Shown here in pieces: positions 9,155-17,103 of a DNA stretch of 64,000 nucleotides. Origin of the DNA: Bradyrhizobium sp. WSM1417 (GTDB taxonomy: Bacteria > Pseudomonadota > Alphaproteobacteria > Rhizobiales > Xanthobacteraceae); NCBI RefSeq assembly GCF_000515415.1, contig NZ_KI911783.1, forward strand, positions 1,974,392 to 2,038,391, given 5' to 3'. The notes below the pieces were generated by a model. It did no database searches. It worked only from the letters and a program-made list of their open reading frames with translations, and was not told the DNA's origin. Each line of letters begins with the position of its first letter. Position 1 is the first letter of the stretch. The position numbers were made by a program, and so were the translations under genes.

Positions 9155-10018
9155 TCAGCATTGCGACGTTATGGCCTCGGCGAATTCACACGATCGACAA
9201 AGCAGAAAGCCGTCCGCTCCGTTCATGCGATCGGAAATCTCGCAAAAACTCGCCCCTTCGAAGAGATCCTTGTACGTGTCGCGGAGGAGGTTGCCCAAAA
9301 CATGTCGTCGCTCAAAGTCCATGCAGCAGAAAGTAACGTCGCCGTTTGGGAGAAGAACATTGCGATACTGCCGTTCGTCAGGACACGCCAGTGCTCCGAC
9401 GAGTGGCTGTCGTGCTCCAACCACCTTGAGCTCGCCGCTGCCAGCGCTGCTGTGGGGCGGACGCGAGCGGACCAGCACTTCCTCAGGAATGATGTCGACA
9501 AGTTCTGGATGAACCTCGCCCCTAACTATGAAGAGCAATGATGAAATGTCGGAATCGACAAGTTGGCGCATCAAATCAACATAGTTGCGCCTGACGAGAC
9601 TACTATCCATGTGTGTGCCGTCATCAAAAACATGCACCAGGAAAACGCGGAACTGCAGCGCACGCAAGCGTCGTAGATCCTGGCCGTTCATTCCTACCAG
9701 GCTTGTTAAAATCCGGATGCCATGGCCACACGCGTAGGCGTGCTCAACCATTTCGGTGCAAGCCGGATTGAGCCAAGGCTCGGAGTAGCCGGAAAAGCTG
9801 ATGTCGACAGCGGCTGGTACGCGCGCTAGGCACCGCTTGAAATCTTGGAGAGAGAGATCCTTCACCTCGGATATTTCTCTCTGGCGTTCGGCAAACTTGT
9901 CCTGCGGGCAATAAGAACATCCGACGACACAGCCCGTTGTCGTAGTTATCTCCAAAATCCTGCCGCCAGTGATTGCAGAACGCAGTTCCTGTCGAGCCAT
10001 CGCGTCTATATTGTCCAC
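9155..10018 (-). CDS. Radical SAM protein with SPASM-type C-terminal domain
   Basis: 287 residues. The radical SAM [4Fe-4S] motif C-x3-C-x2-C is at Cys30, Cys34, Cys37 (TTTTGCVVGCSYCPQDKF). A GYSEP motif follows the first half of the barrel. The C-terminal third has paired cysteines in the SPASM/twitch pattern (CPDERQYRN..., LPNGDVTFCCMDF, LLCRSCEF), expected to hold one or two auxiliary clusters. Such enzymes modify peptides, sugars or other metabolites; the substrate cannot be told here. The nearest genes on both sides are debris, and no precursor peptide was recognised. Start GTG 10018 follows a GGAG-like site; ATG 10000 is an alternative. Confidence 0.85.
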   Translation of the reverse strand: MDNIDAMARQELRSAITGGRILEITTTTGCVVGCSYCPQDKFAERQREISEVKDLSLQDFKRCLARVPAAVDISFSGYSEPWLNPACTEMVEHAYACGHGIRILTSLVGMNGQDLRRLRALQFRVFLVHVFDDGTHMDSSLVRRNYVDLMRQLVDSDISSLLFIVRGEVHPELVDIIPEEVLVRSRPPHSSAGSGELKVVGARQPLVGALACPDERQYRNVLLPNGDVTFCCMDFERRHVLGNLLRDTYKDLFEGASFCEISDRMNGADGFLLCRSCEFAEAITSQC

Positions 10019-10655
10019 TTTCCGCGCTCCACTGTTTGGAAGAAAGAGATCTTGAGGGGAGGTCGATTTGAATCCCTCATGCCGGATTGCTCACGCATCA
10101 TTCTCGATGCGCCGCTGATCGTCGCTATGCGGCACGGTCACAAACTCGGCCGCGACAGATAAAGACAGCACCGCGGCTCTCCCCCGTTACCGCCGTCGAC
10201 CAGCAGGGTCGGGCGGCTGCCGAGTGCACATGCATGGGTGGGTTGATCTAACGTCTCGTTTATTCCAACAAGCATCACTCATGCCATTGGCGCTATTGTG
10301 TCCACAAGTCGAACGTCCGTGAAAATGTCGTCACAACTGCGCGATAGGAGGCGTAACTCTACCCGACCGATATCGTACAATGTGACGCTACGTGCGATTC
10401 AAGCTCTCTGGAAATGAGTGAAGGCAGCCTTATGAAATCTAAGGTACTGCCGCCACCTCAAGCACGTCGGGATGTAATGGCATCACAGGGTCGGAGACGG
10501 CGGGAGGCGGTGCATTGACACCTCTGGTACGTGGTTTGTTTCTCGAGGCGAGTGGTATCGTGCGTCGGGCTCACCTCGAGCGCCGCGTGTTTCTCTTGCG
10601 TCCGTGTTCTTGATTCGGGGGCAAGAGAATGCTCGCAGGTTTGTTTTGGCTGAAT
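10019..10655. other. Intergenic stretch, nothing recognisable
   Basis: No supportable gene on either strand; probably decayed mobile DNA. Confidence 0.35.
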
Positions 10656-11393
10656 GACAGGTAATGGGGTCGTATCCAACCTCATCTGTCGACGGGAACG
10701 ACGGGGCCGGATCGGGACGACGATCGGCGCATCATCAGCGGTATTGTTCACCTGCTGCAATCGGGGGCGGCATGGCGTGATTGTCCGCGCCAATACGGTC
10801 CTTACACGACGACCTACAATCGCTTCAATCGCTGGGCCAAGCGCGAACGATGGTGCCCAATCTTTCAAGCACCGGCCAAACCGGGCAAAGATGCCGTCGT
10901 GCTGTCGCTCGACTCGACTTCGATCAAAGCTCATCGGTGTGCCTCCGGCGGAAAAGGGGGGAGCACAATCAGGCAATCGGCCGCTCGCGGGGAGGCCGTA
11001 CGACAAAAATCCATGCGCTGAGCGATCAGCATCGCCGACCGATCGTCCTGCTGACCCAGGTCAGGATGCCGACATCGCTGCCGCGCCCGATGTTCTGGCG
11101 CTCGCACCACCCTGAGCGCGCTTCTCGCAGACTAAAGGGTAGCACGGGGACAACCTTCGCGCCGAAATCGCTGGTCGCGGCGCCAGGCCCGTCATCCCAA
11201 TAAATCCAACCGTGTCGTCATTCATCGCTTCAACAAATGCGTCTACAGAGGCCGAAATGTCATCGGACGCTGCTTTTGCCGGCTCAATGACTTGCGCCGC
11301 ATCGCCACACGATATGACAAGCTCGGCCGGAATTTCTTGGCCGCTGTTCAGCTCGCCGCGCTCGTCACACATTGGCTCAATTGAGTCTGGACC
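10656..11393 (+). pseudogene. Degenerate IS5-family (IS427-like) transposase
   Basis: Pieces of an IS5/IS427-type transposase occur in order but in different frames. First DDRRIISGIVHLLQSG with DCPRQYGPYTTTYNRFNRWAKR (about 10716-10870), then LSLDSTSIKAHR (about 10900), then QAIGRSRGGRTTKIHALSDQH (about 10965-11040) in another frame, then the C-terminal CFCRLNDLRRIATRYDKLGRNFLAAVQLAALV (about 11260-11380). The part between the second catalytic region and the C-terminus is shortened. At least two frame changes make it non-functional. The IS701 element sits just downstream. Confidence 0.75.
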
Positions 11394-12846
11394 CTAGCAC
11401 TACTTTGGCAGATTCCCAGTTTTGCCTGCTTTATAGGATTCCCGAATCAATTTTTCAATGATTCATGGGTGGTCGGCTCTTGGAGGGCTGACCATGCCGG
11501 GATGGGAAGACGAACTCGAACGATGGCTGATGCCGTTCTTGGACCGACTGGGTCATAAGACCCGGCAGCGGATGTGTCCCCTGTATGTTGCGGGGTTGAT
11601 CGGTCCGGGCGATCGCAAGCGCGTTCAGCCGATGGCGGAACGCCTTGCCACGAGCAACTACGACCAGTTGCACCATTTCATTGCGGACGGTGTCTGGGAC
11701 GCGACGCCGCTGGAAACAGAGCTTCTCAACCAGGCAGACCGACTTGTCGGCGGCCGCGATGCGGTGCTGGTTATTGATGATACCTCACTGCCGAAGAAGG
11801 GTGAGCGCTCGGTCGGTGTTGCGGCACAATACGCGTCGGCTCTCGGTAAAACGGCAAATTGCCAAACGCTGGTGTCTTTAACGCTTGCGCGCGGTGAAGT
11901 GCCAGTGATGGTCGCGTTACGTCTCTTTCTGCCTGACAGTTGGACAAGCGACGTGTCTCGTTTGAAGCGCGCTCGCGTGCCCCTCGAACACCGAACGCCA
12001 CGGTCCAAGCCGGAGATTGCTTTGGCCGAGATTGACCGGGTGATGGCAGCCAACGTGCGCTTTGGATGTGTGCTGGCGGATGCAGGATACGGCCTCAGCG
12101 CACCGTTTCGACAAGGACTAACAGAGCGCGGGCTGGCCTGGGCCGTCGGCATCCCTCGGCACCTGAAGGTGTATCCGGTCGATGTGAAGCTCATTTGGCC
12201 GATCACCAAAGTCCGTGGGAAACCACGAAAGCACCACGTGCCCGATATCTTATCAATTGCGGCAGAACAAATGCTGGCCAGCGCCAAATGGAAAACCGTG
12301 AGTTGGCGCAGCGGGACCAAAGGTCGGCTGAAAGCCCGATTTGCTGCTGTCCGTGTCCGCACCGCCGACGGACCTCCGCAGCGGATATGGGATAAGGGTC
12401 AGCAGCATCTCCCGGGCGACGAAGCCTGGCTCATTGGCGAGCAACGTGCCTCAGGGGAGAAGAAATACTATCTCGCCAACCTGCCTGCGGCGACCGATCT
12501 GCGCACACTCGCCGCCACCATCAAGGCACGCTGGATTTGCGAGCAGGCGCATCAGCAGCTGAAAGAGGAGCTTGGACTTGATCACTTCGAAGGGCGATCA
12601 TGGCAAGGTCTTCATCGCCACGCTCTAATGACCATGATCGCCTATACCTTCTTGCAACACCGTCGCCTCGCATCCGCGGGGCGGAAAAAAAAGAATCAAC
12701 GGGCCTCCGCCTCAGCCAACCATGCCCGCGGTACGTCACGCTATCGTCGATCTCATCCTTCGGCCGCCGTCTCAGCAGTGCCCCTACTGCCGAAAACAAA
12801 TCCCTGAAAAACACTGCGCAAATAGATTCTGCCAAAGTAGTGCTAG
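11394..12846. mobile_element. IS701-family insertion sequence with CTAG target duplication
   Basis: The element proper is 11398-12842 (1445 bp). Its ends are perfect 15-bp inverted repeats (CACTACTTTGGCAGA at 11398-11412 and its complement at 12828-12842). Both sides are flanked by CTAG (11394-11397 and 12843-12846), the 4-bp YTAR-type target duplication known for the IS701 family. The intact ends and duplication indicate a relatively recent insertion. It lies against the end of the IS5-like remnant. Confidence 0.9.
11494..12807 (+). CDS. IS701-family transposase
   Basis: A DDE transposase of the IS701 family. The N-terminal part reads WEDELERWLMPFLDRLGHKTRQRMCPLYVAGLIGPGDRKRVQPMAERL. The catalytic region has VLVIDDTSLPKKGERSVGVAAQY (first Asp), CVLADAGYG (second Asp) and ARWICEQAHQQLKEELGLDHFEGRSW (Glu region). 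ATG 11494 follows a GGAGGG site. Near the C-terminus an A8 run (12685-12692) shifts the frame: with seven A the product would end in KKRINGPPPQPT... and a CPYC pair, the usual IS701 end. As written it ends in an unrelated Ser/Arg-rich tail. The catalytic core is complete, so activity is possible. Confidence 0.9.
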   Translation: MPGWEDELERWLMPFLDRLGHKTRQRMCPLYVAGLIGPGDRKRVQPMAERLATSNYDQLHHFIADGVWDATPLETELLNQADRLVGGRDAVLVIDDTSLPKKGERSVGVAAQYASALGKTANCQTLVSLTLARGEVPVMVALRLFLPDSWTSDVSRLKRARVPLEHRTPRSKPEIALAEIDRVMAANVRFGCVLADAGYGLSAPFRQGLTERGLAWAVGIPRHLKVYPVDVKLIWPITKVRGKPRKHHVPDILSIAAEQMLASAKWKTVSWRSGTKGRLKARFAAVRVRTADGPPQRIWDKGQQHLPGDEAWLIGEQRASGEKKYYLANLPAATDLRTLAATIKARWICEQAHQQLKEELGLDHFEGRSWQGLHRHALMTMIAYTFLQHRRLASAGRKKKNQRASASANHARGTSRYRRSHPSAAVSAVPLLPKTNP

Positions 12847-13006
12847 TTTGCTGTAACGCGGCTTGGACCGTGAAATCCTCTCGCAGGAGTTGGCGGTAGC
12901 GCACCGCAAGTTTCCCAGGGCGCCGCGCGCATTGCCAAAAAGGAATTGCCTTCAACCCAGATCAAGTCCGTGGGCAAGGTCCGGATGCGTCAGACCCCTC
13001 GATCCT

Positions 13007-13022
13007 TGTCCGCTTTCTGACA
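13007..13022 (+). promoter_or_regulatory. NifA upstream activator site (distal)
   Basis: TGT-N10-ACA, the exact NifA consensus. Its centre is about 133 bases upstream of the predicted start of transcription near 13148, inside the normal window for NifA sites. Confidence 0.75.
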
Positions 13023-13036
13023 GCGGTGCACAAAGC

Positions 13037-13052
13037 TGTCAGATTCAAAACA
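13037..13052 (+). promoter_or_regulatory. NifA upstream activator site (proximal)
   Basis: A second exact TGT-N10-ACA, 30 bases after the first (about three helical turns, same DNA face) and about 103 bases upstream of the predicted transcription start. Confidence 0.75.
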
Positions 13053-13121
13053 CGGTGCGCCGTTTGCGCATCGCGAACTGTTTCAAAGCACAATCAGGCG
13101 CTTAATGCGCGCCAGGAGCGC

Positions 13122-13137
13122 TGGCACGGCCCTTGCT
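13122..13137 (+). promoter_or_regulatory. Sigma54 (-24/-12) promoter of the DUF4189 gene
   Basis: TGGCAC, five bases, TTGCT, with GG (13123-13124) and GC (13135-13136) separated by 10 bases: a full match to the sigma54 consensus. It lies 58 bases before the ATG at 13195. With the two NifA sites upstream it forms a complete nif-type promoter. Confidence 0.88.
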
Positions 13138-13194
13138 CTATTCCGCCGTAGGGCAATAGCGGTGCGATGCTCAAATCCAAATGGAGGAAAGTGA

Positions 13195-13569
13195 ATGCGT
13201 AAACTAATAATCGGCGCCCTCGCGCTGTTCATTTCAAACACTACCGCGTTCGCCGGCTCCGGGGCCATCGCATACTCCAAACCAGATGACGTGGTCGGTT
13301 TCTCGTACGGATCTGGATCACAACGGCACGCTAGATGGTGGGCCCTGCTTAACTGTCGCGGCAACGGCGGCTCGGATTGCCGAATCGCAGCTTACGAAAA
13401 TAACGCTTGCGCCGCCGTTGCCATAGGCAGGGGACGCGGGGTGGGACGTGCGTGGTCGTCCCACCCAATTGGTGAATTGGAAGAGGAGCGATCGCAACAA
13501 GGCGCGCTGATCAGATGCGATGAGACCGGCGACGAGGACTGCAAAGTCCGGGCCTTGGTTTGCCACTAA
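13195..13569 (+). CDS. Secreted DUF4189-family protein, NifA/sigma54-controlled
   Basis: 124 residues. The N-terminus is a clear signal peptide (MRKLIIGALALFISNTTAFA, cleavage after AFA). The mature part begins GSGAIAYSKPDDVVGFSYG and has the DUF4189 pattern: a repeat of basic/Ala-rich helix and paired cysteines (LLNCRGNGGSDCRIAAYENNACAAVAIG, and ALIRCDETGDEDCKVRALVC as seen). Some DUF4189 proteins are periplasmic; their function is not known. A strong GGAGGAAA ribosome site precedes the ATG. The promoter architecture upstream indicates expression together with nitrogenase in low-oxygen nodule cells (inference). It stands alone as a one-gene unit with its own terminator-like hairpin. Confidence 0.85.
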   Translation: MRKLIIGALALFISNTTAFAGSGAIAYSKPDDVVGFSYGSGSQRHARWWALLNCRGNGGSDCRIAAYENNACAAVAIGRGRGVGRAWSSHPIGELEEERSQQGALIRCDETGDEDCKVRALVCH

Positions 13570-13632
13570 CTCGCCGCGAATGAATCCCGGACGTAGTTGC
13601 CATAGTTTCGGTCAACGGCTCTAGGGCGGCGC

Positions 13633-13656
13633 GTCCGGCGAACCGGACCGGCTTTT
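13633..13656 (+). terminator. Rho-independent-type terminator of the DUF4189 gene
   Basis: A perfect 6-bp GC stem (13633-13638 with 13643-13648), CGAA tetraloop, then CGGC and TTTT (13653-13656). It lies about 64 bases past the stop codon. Confidence 0.5.
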
Positions 13657-14400
13657 GTGAACCGAGCCCGGACGGTCTCGGCCTTTCGTCTTCAATCCTC
13701 GCGCTCATTTAAGCGTTCCTTGCCGGAGGCACTCGCGCGAAGGGCTCGTCGTTTCGCGGCGATGGCTAGCACTGCCTGTCGCGCGGGTGCCTTGTTAACC
13801 GGTCTCGCAACTGCACGCGCTGTCAAGGGCCGCCGTTCCGGCGTCGCTATCACTGCCCCTAAAGCGGGGTGCCATCCTTTCCGCCTCCATTGCGCTTCGG
13901 CCGTCATTTAATTACGCCGGATGGACGTGTACCAAGGCCGCCTATGCCGCCGCCTTGTCTTCGGGCCCGCGCATGACGATCTTCACCGGGCCAGGTACTC
14001 GGCAAAGCGATTCGCCAGCACGAGGCAATGGTTCTCTGGCTTTAGCCTGCCGCGCCAAGCTCTGGACCTTGCGAAGGTGATCGTGTCGCGAAGACTGGAC
14101 GAGGTCTATGGCAGCCTTCACTCATCCCAATCCAGCTCGGCGCCCAATCAAGGGTCGGGCACACGAATTCCAATCCCCGACGGCCCGAGCTGACGATCGC
14201 TTGTTCCTGTGTTGTTCGCAATTGGCGCGGACTCGCTGTATACATCTGTACTTGCCGCGCCAGGGCCGGATCGCCGGGCCTCGCTAAGGCCGCCCGGCCG
14301 AACCGCCGCCGTTAGCCTGCATCTGGCTGTGGTTGACGTGGCTTTGACGGCTGAAAGGCATGGTGGGGACCGACGATCCAAACTATGTTTGTCGCCAGAA
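13657..14400. other. Intergenic stretch, nothing recognisable
   Basis: Open frames on both strands (for example 13657-13911) are Ala/Arg-rich and match no family I know; treated as non-coding. Confidence 0.35.
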
Positions 14401-14418
14401 TAAATGAGTGGACCGCTA

Positions 14419-15299
14419 ATGGCTCGCGGCGAGTTGATGAAAAAGCTGTTGGCGAGTTACGGCCGGGACGACGAGTTCCGGGCTGTCGCCGAACAGATCA
14501 TTCTGGAGGAGGAGCAGAAGAACAACCGCGTTCTGGCGCGGTCGCTCCGCCAGACCCTCGACCATGCCTCGAATCGCGCGCCACCCCCGCGGGCGCTGGC
14601 GCCACTCATTCCGTTCCCGGATGCGGCCAACGACTTCGTCGAGCGCGTCGAGCCGGAGCATACCAAGAGCGACATCGTTCTCAGCAAGGCCAACATCCGG
14701 ATTTTTCCGGACTGATCCAGGAATTCCGCCGCGCCGATGACATCCGCCGCAGCGGACTGCCGGTACGATCGAAGCTCCTGTTCTGTGGACCTCCGGGCTG
14801 CGGAAAGACTCTTTGTACCGAGATCTTCGCAGGTGAGCTCGGGCTTCCGTTGTTCGTGGTCAAGATCGACCGCCTGATCTCGTCTTATCTCGGCGAAACC
14901 GCGACCAACGTTCGCAAGATTTTCGAGTTCGCGCGCAAGCAGCCCTGCGTCCTTTTTCTCGACGAATTCGATGCCCTGGCGCGCTCGCGTGACGATACGA
15001 GCGAGCACAACGAGCTGCGGCGCGTGGTCAACAGCCTTTTGATCTTCATCGACCGGATCAAGCCGAAGGGCTTTTTGGTCGCGGCGACCAATCTCGACCA
15101 GTCTCTCGACGCTGCGGTCTGGCGTCGCTTCGACGAGGTCATCTGGTTCGAAAAGCCTGACCGGGAGATGACCGAGCATTTCTTGGCGCTGAAATTCAAG
15201 AATATCAAAACAGCTTTCGATCCGACGTCCCAGGTCGGTTCGCTGGAAGGCTATTCTTTCGCCGAGATTGAACGCATTTGTGTGCAGGCGATCAAGTGA
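14419..15299 (+). pseudogene. Frameshifted AAA-family ATPase
   Basis: From ATG 14419 the first frame reads MARGELMKKLLASYGRDDEFRAVAEQIILEEEQ, the usual N-terminal helical region. It breaks at a T5 run (14702-14706); adding one T rejoins it to the frame that continues GLIQEFRRADD and the AAA core. That core has Walker A GPPGCGKT, Walker B CVLFLDEFDAL, sensor 1 VAATNLD and the arginine region WRRFDEV. The C-terminal helical end appears cut at 15299. Proteins of this type are often encoded next to a subtilisin-like (S8) protease; no such partner is here. A one-base deletion plus a missing partner point to decay, though sequence error at the T run cannot be excluded. Confidence 0.8.
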
Positions 15300-15362
15300 G
15301 CCAGCCAAGGGCAGCGCCAATGGCGGCGCCCGGCAGGTTCGTCTGATAGCTATCATGAGGTG

Positions 15363-15634
15363 TTTCCAGCCGTCGAATTCATAGCTCCCCGGACTGGCGA
15401 GTCTGCGAGGGGATTGACGGCGCGATTGCCGGTTCGATCAGATGTGATGGAGATATTCGGATTGACGCCCGCTCAGACTCGGCTCGCTTATGGTAGAAGG
15501 AAGAGCGCTGCAGGAAATTGCCTTCGATATGAAGATTTCGTCGGGGACGGCACGGAACCATTTCGAGGCCTCTTTGGCGAGCCGGGACTAGGCGGCAAGC
15601 GGGGTTGGTATCTCTATTGTCCCGTTTCCGATAA
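15363..15634 (+). pseudogene. Remnant of a LuxR-type helix-turn-helix regulator
   Basis: Three pieces in three frames together give the end of a LuxR-type DNA-binding domain: MEIFGLTPAQTRLA (about 15450-15488), LMVEGRALQEIAFDMKISSGTARNHFEASL (about 15488-15580) and AGTRRQAGLVSLLSRFR with TAA at 15632-15634. At least two small indels separate them. Only the C-terminal ~85 residues remain recognisable. Confidence 0.6.
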
Positions 15635-15940
15635 GTCTCGGTCGAGGCTCCGGATGCATTCGTCGGCTGTTGCAGTCTAACTATGCTCTGCGCCGTAATC
15701 GACTCAATCGGCAATAGTTGTCCTGTACGCTTTTCCTGCGAATGTCCGGTGTCCGATCAACCAGAGGAGCCGAGCCATCTGAACCCTCAAAAGGGTTTCG
15801 CCTAGAAAATAGGAGCCCCACCCTATGGAGATAAGGGGGGCTGCTCCCTGACCCCCGGCGGGAGCCACGGTGCCAAACAGCGCGCTACGAGGCAACGTTC
15901 GTTTCCCTCCGGGCCGGTCGTTCGGTGGCCCGCCAGAGAT

Positions 15941-16120
15941 TCACGCGCGCTCCGATCTTCGATCCTCGGCCTCTCTTACGACGTTGCGCAACGCAATTTC
16001 AGAAAGGCGCACAACCAGCTGTTTGAGGCGAGCAATCTGTTGCTTGCAGTGCGCCAGCTCGAGCTGTTCGTCCGTCATCAGCGATACTTCATGGCGATTT
16101 CCGTTGTCGTCGTAATTCAT
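15941..16120 (-). CDS. Small uncharacterised helical protein
   Basis: A 59-residue product, too short for most gene lists. It starts at ATG 16120 with a GGAAAGG ribosome site upstream and ends in TGA at 15941-15943. The sequence is hydrophilic and strongly helical, with a probable coiled coil (TDEQLELAHCKQQIARLKQL, then IALRNVVREAEDRRSERA). No membrane or signal segment. I do not know a family. It is the only frame in this debris region that has both a good start and sensible composition. Confidence 0.5.
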   Translation of the reverse strand: MNYDDNGNRHEVSLMTDEQLELAHCKQQIARLKQLVVRLSEIALRNVVREAEDRRSERA

Positions 16121-16802
16121 ATCGAACCTTTCCGAGCATGTGAGTGCGAAGGAAGAGTTTTGCTTTGCTCGCTAACTATTAATAGCGAAATCTGGGCGGA
16201 GCGCCGACAATACAGCACCGGACGTACGAACGGTGCCTTTACTCGCCCGAGCGTGTTGCTCCGGCCACAGATTGGAACGTTACGTACAAAAATCCTCCGC
16301 TCGGTTATGACCCTAATGCTTTGCGCAGCGATCACATCGCGTGCTTCCCATTAGAAGCTCGGGATCGTGCCCTGCCCCTTGTCAGGTTATTGCAGGACTA
16401 TCTCCTATTACAAAATGCATCGACATCAAACCCGGGGGGCCCAGCCCAGCACTTAACATTGGCCTCCGATCGATCGCCTCCGCCCTCTCTCAACGGGTCG
16501 GATCACTCCATCGGCTAGTCGGGGCTGCGGACGGGATGATCGCGGGTGATGAGGGAGGGTAAGACCCTCTGTCCGCATCTGCCAGTGAGGTGGCTTGCCC
16601 TACACTGAGCCTCCGAGGGTTGCTCGGGCGGTCCGAGCCAATCCTGGCGAGAAGTTCACCGCGACCTTGCAGAGTGTGCGCGCATTTGTACGTTCCGTAC
16701 AAAGTTTTGGCGCCACACCAAGCGGAATCTCGAATGAGATTCTGCCGGCTTTAACAAATTGCCGGTAAATCCCGAGCGTTAAATCTTGGAAAGGCACGCA
16801 CC
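16121..16802. other. Intergenic stretch with an inverted-repeat site
   Basis: No gene recognised. A 7-bp inverted repeat with 5-base spacer (TTTGTAC at 16685-16691, GTACAAA at 16697-16703) about 100 bases before the pilin remnant resembles an operator. Another inverted repeat (GCACCG/CGGTGC) is at 16215-16236. Confidence 0.35.
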
Positions 16803-16962
16803 GTGAAAGCGCTAGTTCACTTTTCACGCGAAGAGTGGGGCTACCGCCACAGAATATGGGCTGATAGCGGCGGGTATCTCGCTTGCAATCATCGCAGTCG
16901 TGAATGGGCTAGGCACTAAACTCAATACGAAATTCGCCTCGATCAGCAGCTCTCTGAAATAA
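16803..16962 (+). pseudogene. Frameshifted Flp/Fap type IVb pilin
   Basis: GTG 16803 opens a frame reading KALVHFSREE, the start of a Flp pilin. It shifts near 16831-16836 (apparently a lost AG) into a second frame with the diagnostic pilin segment SGATATEYGLIAAGISLAIIAVVNGLGTKLNTKF and ends at TAA 16960-16962. In an intact gene the GATA-IEYG part directly follows the prepilin cleavage site. About 53 residues in all, the family size. A terminator hairpin follows. It is a lone pilin; no tad/cpa assembly genes are in the window. Confidence 0.75.
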
Positions 16963-16966
16963 TCAA

Positions 16967-16998
16967 AGGCCGCCCGCCTCTCTTGGCGGCCTCGTTTT
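16967..16998 (+). terminator. Rho-independent terminator after the pilin remnant
   Basis: A perfect 8-bp GC-rich stem (16967-16974 with 16985-16992), 10-base loop and TTTT at 16995-16998, directly after the pilin stop codon. Confidence 0.75.
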
Positions 16999-17103
16999 CT
17001 CCACCGCATGTGCAAGAACGGCTCCAGTCCGAGGCGAGCTACGCCGCTTGGATTCGACGGAACTTGACAAGTGTTGCAGCGAGGGGGTGAACGGATCGTC
17101 TCA

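Noticed and set aside
13657..13911. 84-residue open frame after the DUF4189 gene
   Set aside because: Ala/Arg-rich on both strands, with no ribosome site or family match, and it starts at the terminator-like hairpin.
17071..17103. GTG start for the GGDEF-EAL protein
   Set aside because: In frame but without ribosome site; later ATGs are equally good, so 17104 was used with stated doubt.
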